DNA of 64,000 nucleotides from JAEZJZ01 sp050949055 (GTDB lineage: Bacteria; Bacillota; UBA994; UBA5500): the NCBI GenBank assembly GCA_050949055.1, contig JBMNFA010000001.1:806001-870000 (forward strand), given 5' to 3'. The notes under the pieces are model-generated. The model saw only the letters and a program-made list of their open reading frames with translations. It did no database searches and was not told the origin of the DNA. Each line of letters begins with the position of its first letter. The stretch's first letter is position 1. This document shows positions 19,715 to 28,928 of the stretch, piece after piece. The translations under genes were made by a program, and so were the position numbers.

Positions 19715-20482
19715 TTAACAGCTCGGCCCGTTCTGATGTGACTGCTTGCCGGGCTTGACTGTGAAAACGGTATTGGCTTTTTCCGCCGCCTGCACATTCA
19801 CGTGTCCATCGATAATCGCGCCATTCTGAATGTCAAGCGTACCAGTCTGGATGTCCCCCACAATGACAGCGGTGGACCCAACCGTCAGATGCCCAGGCAG
19901 CAGGATGTCACCTTTCACTGCGCCGAACACCTGCATGGACTGGCCGTCCACATTCCCGATCACCACAGCGCCATCGCGAATCTGCACATTGCCCTGGCTC
20001 TCTATATTGCCTTCGATCCGCGCACCCAGAACATCAATTTCGGCCGTCTTGCAGCAGCCGATGATCTCTCCGCTGACGGTAAGGCAGCCAGAGCACTCGA
20101 TGTCTCCGCTGAGGGTACCTTTGATCTCGGCTGGACCGTTCACCACCATGTTGCCCAAGATGGTGGTGCCGACTGCGATGCTGGTCACTTGCTCTCGGCT
20201 GGCCTGGCGCTGCCGGGGGTGAAGCTCGACCATCGCGGCAGTCGAGTTTACGGTTGGAACTTCCCTATGGCGGGCACTTCTTGTCTTCTCAAGCTCCTTG
20301 CCCTCGGGCTGAGGACTGGGCTGATCCGCTATGCTACTGGGAGCTAGATTCTCCGCACTGGACTTGGCCGGATCAGGCCTAAGGTCTGCCTTGGCGAGAG
20401 CGGCTGCAGTCGCGCCTGGCTTGGCGCTGACGGTGGAGAACAACTCGCTGAAAGCTTGGGAGAGAGGGTGCTTATCACTCAT
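19715..20482 (-). CDS. Bactofilin-like polymer-forming protein
   Basis: 255 residues with AGGAGG 11 bases before the ATG. Residues 1-95 are a polar, proline/serine-rich, probably disordered head. Residues about 100-235 form a right-handed beta-helix of the bactofilin (DUF583) type, seen as repeated GxxxGxI/V steps such as VGTTILGNMVVNGPAEIKG, GNIESQGNVQIRDGAVVIGNV and GHLTVGSTAVIVGDI (each part of a repeat). Bactofilins polymerise without nucleotide and serve in cell shape, stalk, spore or polar structures. The long head and lone position leave the role open. A small membrane protein gene lies just upstream on the same strand. Confidence 0.82.
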   Translation of the reverse strand: MSDKHPLSQAFSELFSTVSAKPGATAAALAKADLRPDPAKSSAENLAPSSIADQPSPQPEGKELEKTRSARHREVPTVNSTAAMVELHPRQRQASREQVTSIAVGTTILGNMVVNGPAEIKGTLSGDIECSGCLTVSGEIIGCCKTAEIDVLGARIEGNIESQGNVQIRDGAVVIGNVDGQSMQVFGAVKGDILLPGHLTVGSTAVIVGDIQTGTLDIQNGAIIDGHVNVQAAEKANTVFTVKPGKQSHQNGPSC

Positions 20483-20643
20483 CGGTTGAATATCCTCCTC
20501 AGATGTATGAGATTCATTCGTCCTCTAGCGTTTGCCGGGGGGATAATTACCCGCTATTACTTGCTACAGCAGAACTGCAATTCCATATTGAGATAACCTG
20601 TGTTTCGGTTTGAACTTTCCGCCGTACCAGCAGCATTGAGCCG

Positions 20644-20952
20644 CTAAGGCTCTTCTCTGGGTGCAGCACTACGGCAGCAACGGCGAAGGGACGGTGTCAA
20701 CGGTGAGCTCTGCAACTGTGCGGCCTCAACTGCGGTAAGGCTGTCTGGAAATGGCGATAGCTGCTGGAGTTTGGCCACCGCATTGGCAGGTGGCTCGCAG
20801 TTGGCGAGCATGCTCTCCAATTGTGCCTCCAGTTTGCCGATTTTGTTTAGGGCGGTGATTGACACCAACCAAGGAAAGATCAGGATGATCACTAAAGCCG
20901 TGACGATCAGGGTCTTATAGAAGTTGACGGCTCTACGCCTACTCGCATCCAT
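20644..20952 (-). CDS. Small single-pass membrane protein of unknown function
   Basis: 102 residues from an ATG with GGGAGG nine bases upstream. A short basic head (MDASRRRAVNFYK) precedes one transmembrane helix (about residues 13-33, LIVTALVIILIFPWLVSI). A coiled-coil-like segment and a proline-rich tail follow. Topology would be N-in with the tail outside. It is 160 bases upstream of the bactofilin-like gene on the same strand, so a shared role at the envelope is conceivable. I do not recognise the family. Confidence 0.6.
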   Translation of the reverse strand: MDASRRRAVNFYKTLIVTALVIILIFPWLVSITALNKIGKLEAQLESMLANCEPPANAVAKLQQLSPFPDSLTAVEAAQLQSSPLTPSLRRCCRSAAPREEP

Positions 20953-21042
20953 CCAACAACACCTCCCTTCACCCGTTCACGTTCTCGTTAGGCGGACTGG
21001 AGTTGAAGCACACTTTGGTAACAGGATACTAGAGATGTCCGC

Positions 21043-21067
21043 AAAAAAAATCACCCAAAAGGGTGAT
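21043..21067 (-). terminator. Terminator behind the large LuxR regulator
   Basis: Minus-strand ATCACCC/GGGTGAT stem, 4-base loop, followed by eight T. A second inverted repeat, AGGCACA...TGTGCCT, spans 21094-21131 between the stop codon and this terminator. Confidence 0.85.
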
Positions 21068-21138
21068 AGGAGTGACTCAATAGGGAATAACAGGAGGCAC
21101 ACCCCTCAACCTCAGCCTGAGGAATGTGCCTGAACAAC

Positions 21139-24100
21139 TCACAGCACGCCCAATTCCTTGGCCCGCTCAACCACTTGAACCCTCCTGTTCGCCTGGAGCT
21201 TGCCGTAGATGTGCTTAATATGGGTTTTCACAGTGTTCAAGGTCAGCCGCAGCTTGGCCGCAATTTCTTTGTTGGAGAACCCAGCCGCGATTAGCCGCAG
21301 CACCTCTGTTTCCCTTTCAGTAAGAGGCTCAACCAGTTGGGGATACCCTCTTCCTCCGGTCCCGGTCTTACCTAGGTCTTCCTCCAGATAGCTCCCCAGT
21401 CGTTGGGCATAAGCAATCTGGGTGGACAAGAGTTTCAGTGCCTGCAACCGATCAGGTGAAAATACCCTGGACATCAGGCTGTTCTCCAAGTAGAGCACAC
21501 CGACCGGTATCCCCTGCAGCAACAAAGGCAGGCAGGCTATGGAGCCCGAGCGCAGCGCGGATATATATGGGTCTTTGGCAAACACTCCGATCGATTCGCC
21601 GCAGTTGAGAACCACCGTCTCCAACGTGCGGGCAACGTAGCGCACCACTGCCCGAGAAAGCTGCTGGCTTTCTTCCAGCGGAACGCTCACCACAGTGGCT
21701 TGGCTGCAGCCACTGTTCTTGGCGGCTTCGATGAACAGCTCGCCATCCTGCTCGAGGATGAAGTACCCGCTGTCTGCACCGGCAGACTGGACTGTCATCT
21801 CCAACAGGCTTTCCAGCAGTCTGCTGGTATCAGTCTCCTGAGAGACGTTTTCTACTGCTCTGCCCAGGGCGTGGAAGTCCAAACTGCTGGCTACTTCGTC
21901 ATAAGTCAAAGCGGGAATCCAGAGGCCCTCGTATGTTTCGCCAGAGGGCGCCTCCTCTTGCGGAAATGCACCTTGCAGCAGACTAGGATACCTTTCCGCT
22001 AGCTCCCGGACTTTGGCTGAGGCACCCCAGCTGCCATATCCGCGGCAGGCATCTCTCAGGTAGGTGGCGGCAATTCTCTCCCAGCCCTGCTGCAGATGGA
22101 ACTTGGCGGCCAGCTCGTTGGCCAGGGCTTCGTTCTGCCTATACCCATTCTGACGAGCTGAGCGAATGGCTTGTTCGTAGAGCGACATAGCCTGTTCCCG
22201 CTTGCCCCGTAACCGCGCAGTCTCGGCGGCCACCAGCAGGTACTTATGCAGAAAGTTTTCCTGACAGCTCTTTGCCCACCTCTTCATCTGCCTTTGGTTC
22301 TTGCGTAGTGTTTTCCAAAGGATCCGCTGCTCCGCCTCCGCCACTTGGTCAAGCAGAGCCGTTATGGCCAGCGAATGGTAGAAGTTATACTCCGCACTGG
22401 CGATGAAGCCGAGAATCGCCTCCGAGAGGGGCTGCAATGACTGTGCAGCCGCCAAAGACTCGCGGAAGTCACCCGCCAGGTAACACAACTGCATTCTCCA
22501 GAGATAGCAAGTGGCCAAGGAGGACTGATCTTTCTCTGACAACCGCAGCGTTTGCGGTTGAAGCCGCTCCCCACAAACCAGCAGTGACTTCGCTCTGTCC
22601 CCGCACAGCGCGGACACTACCCGATCATAAATCGCCACATTGAGGGCGAGGTTTTCATGCTTCAATCTTCTGGCAATCTCCCGCTTTTCCTCCAGCTCTT
22701 GCGCGATTTCGTTCAGAGGGACACCGAGGATATATCTATTTTCCAGCATCATGCAATGTGCATAGCCAATGATCAGCACATCCCCCGACTCCATCCCGGT
22801 GGATAAAGCCTTGCTCAGGTAGTCCAACCCGATCCGCCCATGCTGGGTCCAGTGGGAGATAAACGCTCCAACGACGAAGTAGATGACACACTTGAAGAGA
22901 CTGCGGTCATACCGTTCCACCAGCTGGACACATACCCTGCCCAGCCGTTCCCCGGCTTGATAATCCCCCAATATGCTTCCGGCAGTAATGCTGTACCCAA
23001 GGTAGCCCACCGCAGCCATCTCGTTGTTGCCGTAGCGAACTGCATGGTTGCCGGTCTTCAGAATAATGAAGCCATATAGGTCAGGATAGCTGGACATGGT
23101 CACAGAGGACAACCGGGTCAAGAGCTCAGAGATCTTCCTCTGCACCGGGTCCTGCATCTCGGGTAGGTGAGCCAGATCCTCAATTCTCTTGTGCAGCAGA
23201 TGCCATTTGTAGCGCAGCAACTCCCTGGCATAATCCCATTTATGGGGATGGATGGGCAGCTTCACTCCCAAGCTTGCCAGAGCCTGGACGCCGATCTCAA
23301 CCGCTGCAGTATACTTGCCCATGCTCGCGTACAATGTCACCTTCAGGCCCTGGATACCCGCCCGCTCCAGTTCAGTGGACGCCCTGCTGAGACAGAGATC
23401 AAACAGTCTTTCGGCAGCCTCCAAATTGCCAGACAGATACTCCGCCTGGGCAAGCTCCAGATGAAGCTGATGACTGAGTGCGTAGCTACTTCCCCATGAG
23501 TCGGGCGACAACAGGGATACCCCCGACCGGAAATACTGCAGCGCAGAAACATGCGCCGCTGAAGCTTTGGCCTTTTGCCCGGCCAAGAGGTTATACTGGG
23601 CCAACCGGGCCCTCTCTACCGGATCGTGGATCAAGGGCAGGCTGCGGTTAAAATGGTCCATGATGGTCAGGATATTGTCCGCCAGGGCATGGTCACCTGC
23701 ATGCTGCTGCAGCATGAAACGCCCCAGGTGCAGGTGGAGCTGCTGCATCTCATCGGCAGAAATGAGGGCATAGACAGCCTGCTGTACCCAGTCATGCCGA
23801 AACTCGCAGGCAGCGGCCTCCTGGACGGAGGACTCTCGCGGGTTTTCCTTTTCATCTCCTGCTACAATGACCAGTCCTTGCTGCACCAACGGCACCAGGA
23901 GGTCGGCTATCTCCTCGATAGCTTGGCCGCGCAGGGCGGCTATTGTCTGTAGATGGAAGCTATTGCCCATGCAGGCTGCCAGCTTGAGCACCGCTTGGAT
24001 GTCCTCTGGAAGCCTTTGCAGCTTCCTCAGGAGGAGCGCCAACACATCAACCCCCGGCTGCAGTTCTTGGATAGCTGCCAGATCCCATTCCCAGCCGCCT

Positions 24101-25836
24101 TGCTGTGCATCGAAAGACAGCAGGCCTTCGGCGTGAATCAGCAGCAGCACCTGGCCCAGAAAAAAGGGGTTCCCCCCGGACTGACGGTACAATACATCCG
24201 TCAACGCTGCCAGATTCTCTGGACTGTCGTGCAGCGTCTCAGCTACCAACTGCATAACCTGATCTCTGCCTAAGGGCATGAGGGCGATGCGTTGCTCATG
24301 GTAACCCTGCAGATGGTCCGCCTGCAATAGCTCCATCAGCGGGTGGGCTGCATCAACCTCAGTCTCCCGAAAAGCGCCGACAAAGAGCAGCGAGCGTAGA
24401 TTAGCATCCTCGGTCAAGTACTTCAGCAAGTGTACGGAGTCCGGGTCGGCCCATTGCAGGTCATCCAGGAACAGCACCAGGGGATGTCCCCTTTGAGCAA
24501 ACAGGCGTACAAAGTCTGCAAACAGCATACACAGACGGTGCTCTGCCTCTTTCGGTGGCAGCACATCCGCAGGCGGCTGCTTTCCCAGGATCCACTCCAG
24601 TTCCGGGACGATCTGCACCACGACTGCGCAGTTTCGCCCCAAGGCATGCGAGAGTCTGCCTTTCCAACGGTCCAGCTCTTCCTGACTCTCGGTCATCAGC
24701 TGCCTAATCAGCTGGCCGAAGGCAGCAGCAAAGGGGGCATAAGGGATGTTCTTGGCGAGCTGATCAAACTTACCAGTCAAGAACCAACCGTTCTCCTGCA
24801 CCATCGCCTGCAGACTCTCTTTGATCAGCGTGGTCTTGCCCACCCCCGGCGACCCAGAAACCAGTACCACCCCGCCCTGAGCATCGCGGGCGCGATCAAA
24901 AGCAGCTTGCAGAGCAGCCATCTCTCTTTCCCTTCCATAGAGCTTGCGGGGCAGTCGTAAACGGGCGTATCTGTCTGCCTGGCCCAGAGAGAAGCTCTGA
25001 ATGATGCCTGTTTGCAGCAGTTGCCGGCGGCATTCCTTGAGATCCCAAAGCAGCCCAGCAGCGCTCTGGTATCTTTCTTCCTTCTCCTTGGCCAACAATC
25101 TCATGATCATCGCTGATACAGCCAATGGAATACCGGGGTTACTATCAATCGGTGGCAGCGGTTGCTGGGCGATGTGCGCGTAGATCATCTCGGCGGGACC
25201 TGCGGCCTGCAACGGAAGCCGGTGGGTGATCATCTCATAGAAGACGACTCCCAGCGCATACAGGTCTGTCCGGTGGTCGATAGCTACCCTCAGTCGGCCC
25301 GTTTGTTCCGGAGCAATGTACTCCCAAGCTCCCCCCGGGCTGCTGGAAGATGGGCTCTGATTGGTCTGCAAGGTTGGGCTTGACGCATCGCCGAAATCGG
25401 TAAGGTAGATCTTTTTTGTATGTGGATGAACAAGAATGCTCTCCGGCTTCAAGCCCCCATGGATGATGCCGTTCTGATGCAAACGGACAAGAGATTCTGT
25501 CAGCCTAACAGCAATGTCCAGAAAGTTCCACAGGTCTGCAGACCGATTCAGCAGGTATGATCGCAGGGGTATAGCCCCCGTATCCTCTGTGACCAGGGCT
25601 AGAACCGGCCCTGCCTGCTCCAGCCGGCTAGGCTGGACGATGTCAGCTATGTCCACGCTGCGGCTAATCTCGTACTCACGCATCAGCCTGGAGATTTCAA
25701 GAGGAGTGGCTGCTCGCGTATCCAGAGCTTTTACGATCACCGGCCGCCGGTCGTTGGTGGCATGTCCCCTATAAAAGCTCATTCCCTCGCGAACATGCAG
25801 CTTCTCACTGATTGTGTATCCCGGCAGATCTAGCAT
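21139..25836 (-). CDS. Giant regulator: kinase-like domain, AAA ATPase, helical repeats, GAF and LuxR HTH
   Basis: 1565 residues from the ATG at 25836 (AGAGGAGG 13 bases upstream). Residues 1-270 resemble a Ser/Thr kinase with a lysine at 36 (VIVKAL) and DFG at 147-149, but the catalytic loop reads HGGLKPES, lacking the HRD aspartate and the metal-binding asparagine. It is therefore probably a pseudokinase. An AAA_16-type ATPase follows with Walker A SGSPGVGKTTL (about 345) and Walker B LVLFLDDLQWAD. A long helical TPR-like region covers about 700-1290, a GAF domain 1310-1460, and a LuxR helix-turn-helix 1497-1565 (LTERETEVLRLIAAGFSNKEIA). The plan is that of large signal-integrating ATPase (STAND) transcription factors. 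Targets and signal are unknown. Confidence 0.85.
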   Translation of the reverse strand: MLDLPGYTISEKLHVREGMSFYRGHATNDRRPVIVKALDTRAATPLEISRLMREYEISRSVDIADIVQPSRLEQAGPVLALVTEDTGAIPLRSYLLNRSADLWNFLDIAVRLTESLVRLHQNGIIHGGLKPESILVHPHTKKIYLTDFGDASSPTLQTNQSPSSSSPGGAWEYIAPEQTGRLRVAIDHRTDLYALGVVFYEMITHRLPLQAAGPAEMIYAHIAQQPLPPIDSNPGIPLAVSAMIMRLLAKEKEERYQSAAGLLWDLKECRRQLLQTGIIQSFSLGQADRYARLRLPRKLYGREREMAALQAAFDRARDAQGGVVLVSGSPGVGKTTLIKESLQAMVQENGWFLTGKFDQLAKNIPYAPFAAAFGQLIRQLMTESQEELDRWKGRLSHALGRNCAVVVQIVPELEWILGKQPPADVLPPKEAEHRLCMLFADFVRLFAQRGHPLVLFLDDLQWADPDSVHLLKYLTEDANLRSLLFVGAFRETEVDAAHPLMELLQADHLQGYHEQRIALMPLGRDQVMQLVAETLHDSPENLAALTDVLYRQSGGNPFFLGQVLLLIHAEGLLSFDAQQGGWEWDLAAIQELQPGVDVLALLLRKLQRLPEDIQAVLKLAACMGNSFHLQTIAALRGQAIEEIADLLVPLVQQGLVIVAGDEKENPRESSVQEAAACEFRHDWVQQAVYALISADEMQQLHLHLGRFMLQQHAGDHALADNILTIMDHFNRSLPLIHDPVERARLAQYNLLAGQKAKASAAHVSALQYFRSGVSLLSPDSWGSSYALSHQLHLELAQAEYLSGNLEAAERLFDLCLSRASTELERAGIQGLKVTLYASMGKYTAAVEIGVQALASLGVKLPIHPHKWDYARELLRYKWHLLHKRIEDLAHLPEMQDPVQRKISELLTRLSSVTMSSYPDLYGFIILKTGNHAVRYGNNEMAAVGYLGYSITAGSILGDYQAGERLGRVCVQLVERYDRSLFKCVIYFVVGAFISHWTQHGRIGLDYLSKALSTGMESGDVLIIGYAHCMMLENRYILGVPLNEIAQELEEKREIARRLKHENLALNVAIYDRVVSALCGDRAKSLLVCGERLQPQTLRLSEKDQSSLATCYLWRMQLCYLAGDFRESLAAAQSLQPLSEAILGFIASAEYNFYHSLAITALLDQVAEAEQRILWKTLRKNQRQMKRWAKSCQENFLHKYLLVAAETARLRGKREQAMSLYEQAIRSARQNGYRQNEALANELAAKFHLQQGWERIAATYLRDACRGYGSWGASAKVRELAERYPSLLQGAFPQEEAPSGETYEGLWIPALTYDEVASSLDFHALGRAVENVSQETDTSRLLESLLEMTVQSAGADSGYFILEQDGELFIEAAKNSGCSQATVVSVPLEESQQLSRAVVRYVARTLETVVLNCGESIGVFAKDPYISALRSGSIACLPLLLQGIPVGVLYLENSLMSRVFSPDRLQALKLLSTQIAYAQRLGSYLEEDLGKTGTGGRGYPQLVEPLTERETEVLRLIAAGFSNKEIAAKLRLTLNTVKTHIKHIYGKLQANRRVQVVERAKELGVL

Positions 25837-26104
25837 CTGAACACCACAGCCTCCTCTTGCCAGCAAACGGCAGGCAGCGATCAATAACATCTTACCAGAT
25901 CAGGCGCGCTCAGTCTGTCGGTACGGCCCCAACTGGGATAACAGTATTTTGCATCCTGCCAGTTCCGCTCACATGGGGGTCTGCAAGCATTGGCAGTGAT
26001 GCAGGCAATGCATTCACGTCCGCTGCAGCTCAAAGCAGTTGCCCTGGGCTGAAACGGGCGGCATTTGGCAGCTCACCATCGCCTGCAACTCGCTCTGGGT
26101 AGAG
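25837..26104. other. Intergenic stretch upstream of the LuxR regulator
   Basis: No gene or clear promoter seen. It presumably carries the promoter of the large regulator. Short direct ATGCAGGCAATGCATT sequences near 26000 were noted without further meaning. Confidence 0.3.
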
Positions 26105-26133
26105 AAAAAGGCAGCCTCGCCTGAGGGCTGCCT
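26105..26133 (-). terminator. Terminator behind the first S9 peptidase
   Basis: Minus-strand GGCAGCC/GGCTGCC stem followed by TTTTTCTC, 24 bases after the stop. Confidence 0.85.
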
Positions 26134-26156
26134 CTCGTCGATTTTATCAGTGGTGA

Positions 26157-28136
26157 CTATTTGCAGTAGCGCTCGAACCAACCTAAGATGAAGTTCAGGC
26201 GGTCGACGCGATTGCGCGGTTTGCCGGAGCGGGAGAGCTCGTGATTCTCGCCGCTGAAGCGCACGAACTCGACCGTCTTGCCTAAGCGCTTCAAGGCAAC
26301 GAAGAACTGCTCCGCCTGCTCCATCGGGCAGCGGAAGTCCAGCTCGCTGTGGATGATCAACAGCGGGGTCTTCACCTTTGGTGCATAGCGAATGGGCGAA
26401 CGAGACATGATGAAGTCTTCCGAATCCCACAGGTCGCGGCCGTCGAAACCAGCCTTGTTGCCATACCAGCCGATGTCACTGCAGCCGTACTTGGTATACA
26501 TGTTGCTGATGCTGCGCAAGGTGACAGCAGCGGCGAAACGATCGGTCTGGGTGACGATCCAGTTGGTCATATAGCCACCGTAACTGCCGCCAGTGACGCC
26601 CAGGCGCTGATCGTCGATCCAGCTGTAATTGGCCAGGGCATAGTCCACTGCCGCCATGAAGTCGGCGTAGTCTCCTCCGCCCCAGTCGCCGATCACGCCT
26701 TTAGCGAATTGCTCGCCGTAGCCCTTGCTGCCGCGAGGGTTGATGTACAGCAGGCCATAGCCGGCGGAGGTAAGCATCTGGAATTCGTGCATGAAGCCGT
26801 GGCCGTAAGTGGCTGCCGGGCCACCGTGGATGTGGAGAACCAAGGGGTACTTCTGCCCGGGTTGGAAACCGACCGGCTTCATAATCCAGCCTTCGATAGG
26901 CCAGCCTTCGGCACCAGCAAACTCGATCCGCTCGCCATCGGTCAGTTCCCAGGTGGACAACTCAGCCTCGTTGACGCTGGTCAAACGGTTGCTCTGCCCA
27001 CCCTTGAACAGGTACACGTCTCCCGGGTTGAGGGTGCTTCCGGCGATATAGGCGAAGACTTCTTCGCCCTCCACCAGTGTGTGTCCGAAGGAGGTGATGG
27101 ACATGTTGCCGGTGGTCAATTGCTTGATCTGCTTGTCAGCCACGGTTACCTGATAGAGGTGCGAGCTACCGCCATCGGTGATGGTGAGGAAGATATGACG
27201 GCCGTCGGCTGACCAGACGGGCTGGGAACTGCCCCCATCCATGCGCGAGTCACCGCCGACGCTGTTGCCCACCGAGCGATTCATGGCCTCGGTCAGGTTG
27301 GTGGTCTGACCGCCGCCCACCGGTGCCACCCACAGGTCAATGTTGGCATAGCCGATCTGACCCTTTTCATGCCCGAAATAGGCCAACTGACTACCATCAG
27401 GCGAGAACACTGGGTTGCTGCAGTTACCCTTGCCAGCGGTGACCTTGGTCAGGTTAGCCCCGCTCTTGTCTACCACCCAAATGTCCATGATCATGCGCAG
27501 CTCGCAGTCGGGCGAGATGCAAGCAGCAAAGGCCAACTTCTGGCTATCTGGGCTCCAGGAGATGCTGGAGACATCAAACTCTCCCTTGGTCACCTGCTGC
27601 ACTTCGCCGGTGGCCACATTCACGGTGTATAGGTGACGGTGTCTAGTGTCGGTAAAGCCGATGCCGTTGAACTTGTAGCGCAGATGGGTGATATGGCGGA
27701 CGTCCGGATTCTTGGCCTTTTCGGCCTCTTCGTCCACCGGATCCTTGCTGGTGAAAGCCACATAGCGCCCGTCTGGAGACCAGGTGGGCTCGCTGACGCC
27801 TTCCGGAACGTTGGTCAACTGTCTGGCCTCGCCGCCTTGCTCATCCAGCAGGAACAGCTGCGGACGGCCGTTGCGATTGGACAGGAACAGCAATCGCTTG
27901 CCATCGGGGGACCAGCGGGGAGCCAGTTCGCGCACTAGGCCACCGTCAGCGCGCTGTCCGTAGGTGAACCGCTTGCAGCCCTGTCCCGGGGTATGCACCC
28001 AGACGGCTGTGCTATATCCATTCTTGTCAAGATTGCTCTCGGTGAGCGTGTAGGCTACGCGGCCGTCAGTATTCGGCTGCGCATCGCCGACGAAACGCAG
28101 GACGGTGATATCCTTGGCAACCACTTTTCGCTTCAC
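26157..28136 (-). CDS. S9-family prolyl oligopeptidase / acylaminoacyl-peptidase (paralogue 1)
   Basis: 659 residues from a GTG with GGGAGG nine bases upstream. The N-terminal half (about 1-400) is a WD-like beta-propeller with TolB-type repeats (SPDGKRLLFLSNR, SPDGRYVAFTSKD, SPDSQKLAFAA). The C-terminal alpha/beta hydrolase has the nucleophile in GGSYGG, the Asp in SELDFRCPMEQAE and the His in GENHELSRSG. No signal peptide is seen, so it is cytoplasmic. The family removes blocked or hydrophobic residues from short peptides. A second paralogue lies at 33632-35641. Terminator behind; long repeat-bearing spacer in front. Confidence 0.93.
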   Translation of the reverse strand: MKRKVVAKDITVLRFVGDAQPNTDGRVAYTLTESNLDKNGYSTAVWVHTPGQGCKRFTYGQRADGGLVRELAPRWSPDGKRLLFLSNRNGRPQLFLLDEQGGEARQLTNVPEGVSEPTWSPDGRYVAFTSKDPVDEEAEKAKNPDVRHITHLRYKFNGIGFTDTRHRHLYTVNVATGEVQQVTKGEFDVSSISWSPDSQKLAFAACISPDCELRMIMDIWVVDKSGANLTKVTAGKGNCSNPVFSPDGSQLAYFGHEKGQIGYANIDLWVAPVGGGQTTNLTEAMNRSVGNSVGGDSRMDGGSSQPVWSADGRHIFLTITDGGSSHLYQVTVADKQIKQLTTGNMSITSFGHTLVEGEEVFAYIAGSTLNPGDVYLFKGGQSNRLTSVNEAELSTWELTDGERIEFAGAEGWPIEGWIMKPVGFQPGQKYPLVLHIHGGPAATYGHGFMHEFQMLTSAGYGLLYINPRGSKGYGEQFAKGVIGDWGGGDYADFMAAVDYALANYSWIDDQRLGVTGGSYGGYMTNWIVTQTDRFAAAVTLRSISNMYTKYGCSDIGWYGNKAGFDGRDLWDSEDFIMSRSPIRYAPKVKTPLLIIHSELDFRCPMEQAEQFFVALKRLGKTVEFVRFSGENHELSRSGKPRNRVDRLNFILGWFERYCK

Positions 28137-28650
28137 TCTATCTAACCTCCCACTAAGAAATCAGGCTAGCCGGACCGAGACTACCAAAGACGGTCCTCTG
28201 AACACCAACCGAGGGCTACACAGAAATCCTCCAGTGTCATCCTGAGCACTTCGACAAGCTCAGCATAGACTCAGCGAAGAACCCAAAGACCGCATTGATT
28301 GGGCTTTTGATTCTTCACGTTCGTCTAGGGAACAAGTTGATAGTTGCTTGCCCGCAACACCATGTTGTTAAAGAATGACCGCTGCGGCACTTATTCAATA
28401 ACCTCGAGAGCCCCTCAATTCTACAGAGTCGCCCTGCCCTGCTAGTCCATCTACCATATACTAATACACCGTCAATGGAAAATTCCCTTCCAGCATGCTG
28501 GATGAATTTCGGTATTCGTAAGAAGGGGGCCGCCCACGTCCAGTAGCTGGCGGGCTCTAGCTACGTCTGCTTCCGTCATGGCTGCTGCCATGTCTTCTCA
28601 CTCTCCGTCACGGCTGGCACCACGCCACTTCCCTCACTCGGCCCCTCGTG
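28137..28650. other. Long spacer with repeat fragments, no convincing gene
   Basis: 28230-28290 carries TCATCCTGAGC and TTCGACAAGCTCAG, which pair as a short hairpin and resemble small intergenic repeats. A 39-codon minus-strand frame at 28472-28591 has a weak GGAG site and no recognisable product. Otherwise nothing seen. Confidence 0.35.
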
Positions 28651-28740
28651 GAGGGGGCTGTCACGAAGTGACTGGGTGAGCCAGGGGGAGGCAAGTCTCG
28701 GCCCCCTGCAAGGGGGCTATCGCGTCAGCTACTGGGAAAT
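28651..28740. repeat. Dispersed GTCGC/GACAGCCCC repeat, copy 3 (inverted)
   Basis: 28651-28676 is the exact reverse complement of 51357-51382 (26 bases). It is followed by GGGTGAGCC, a GGCCCCCTGCAAGGGGGC palindrome and TATCGCGTCAGCTACTGGG, the same modules as in the other copies. Confidence 0.7.
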
Positions 28741-28743
28741 TAG

Positions 28744-28788
28744 GGGGCTGTAGCACTGCACCCTTCAGACATGCAGTGTTACAGCCCC
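28744..28788 (-). terminator. Long hairpin behind the oadB operon
   Basis: GGGGCTGTAgCACTGCA pairs with TGCAGTGtTACAGCCCC, 17-position arms with one mismatch. Only a weak T stretch follows on the minus strand. Confidence 0.6.
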
Positions 28789-28794
28789 GGGAAA

Positions 28795-28917
28795 TCAACC
28801 TTCTTTTCTGGGCGACAAGCGCCCCAGCAGTTTGATTAACACGTAAAAAACGATCATCACAGCAAAGATGGTCGGATAAGCCAGCGCAGCTACCTCCAGA
28901 GTTTCAGCTAATGCCAT
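28795..28917 (-). CDS. 40-residue membrane protein, OadG-like small subunit of the decarboxylase pump
   Basis: An ATG at 28917 with GAGGTG seven bases upstream opens 40 codons, 11 bases after the oadB stop. The product has one transmembrane helix (about residues 13-32, containing IFAVMIVFYVLIKLLG) and a basic tail LSPRKEG. Size, topology, the VF..L.KLLG pattern and position suggest the gamma (OadG-like) subunit that helps assemble Na+-translocating decarboxylases. It is much shorter than typical OadG (about 80 residues or more), so this is inference. Too short for standard ORF calling. Confidence 0.7.
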   Translation of the reverse strand: MALAETLEVAALAYPTIFAVMIVFYVLIKLLGRLSPRKEG

Positions 28918-28928
28918 CGCGCTTCACC

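Noticed and set aside
28472..28591. 39-codon minus-strand frame in the spacer before the S9 peptidase
   Set aside because: Weak GGAG at poor spacing, no recognisable sequence, lies between repeats.
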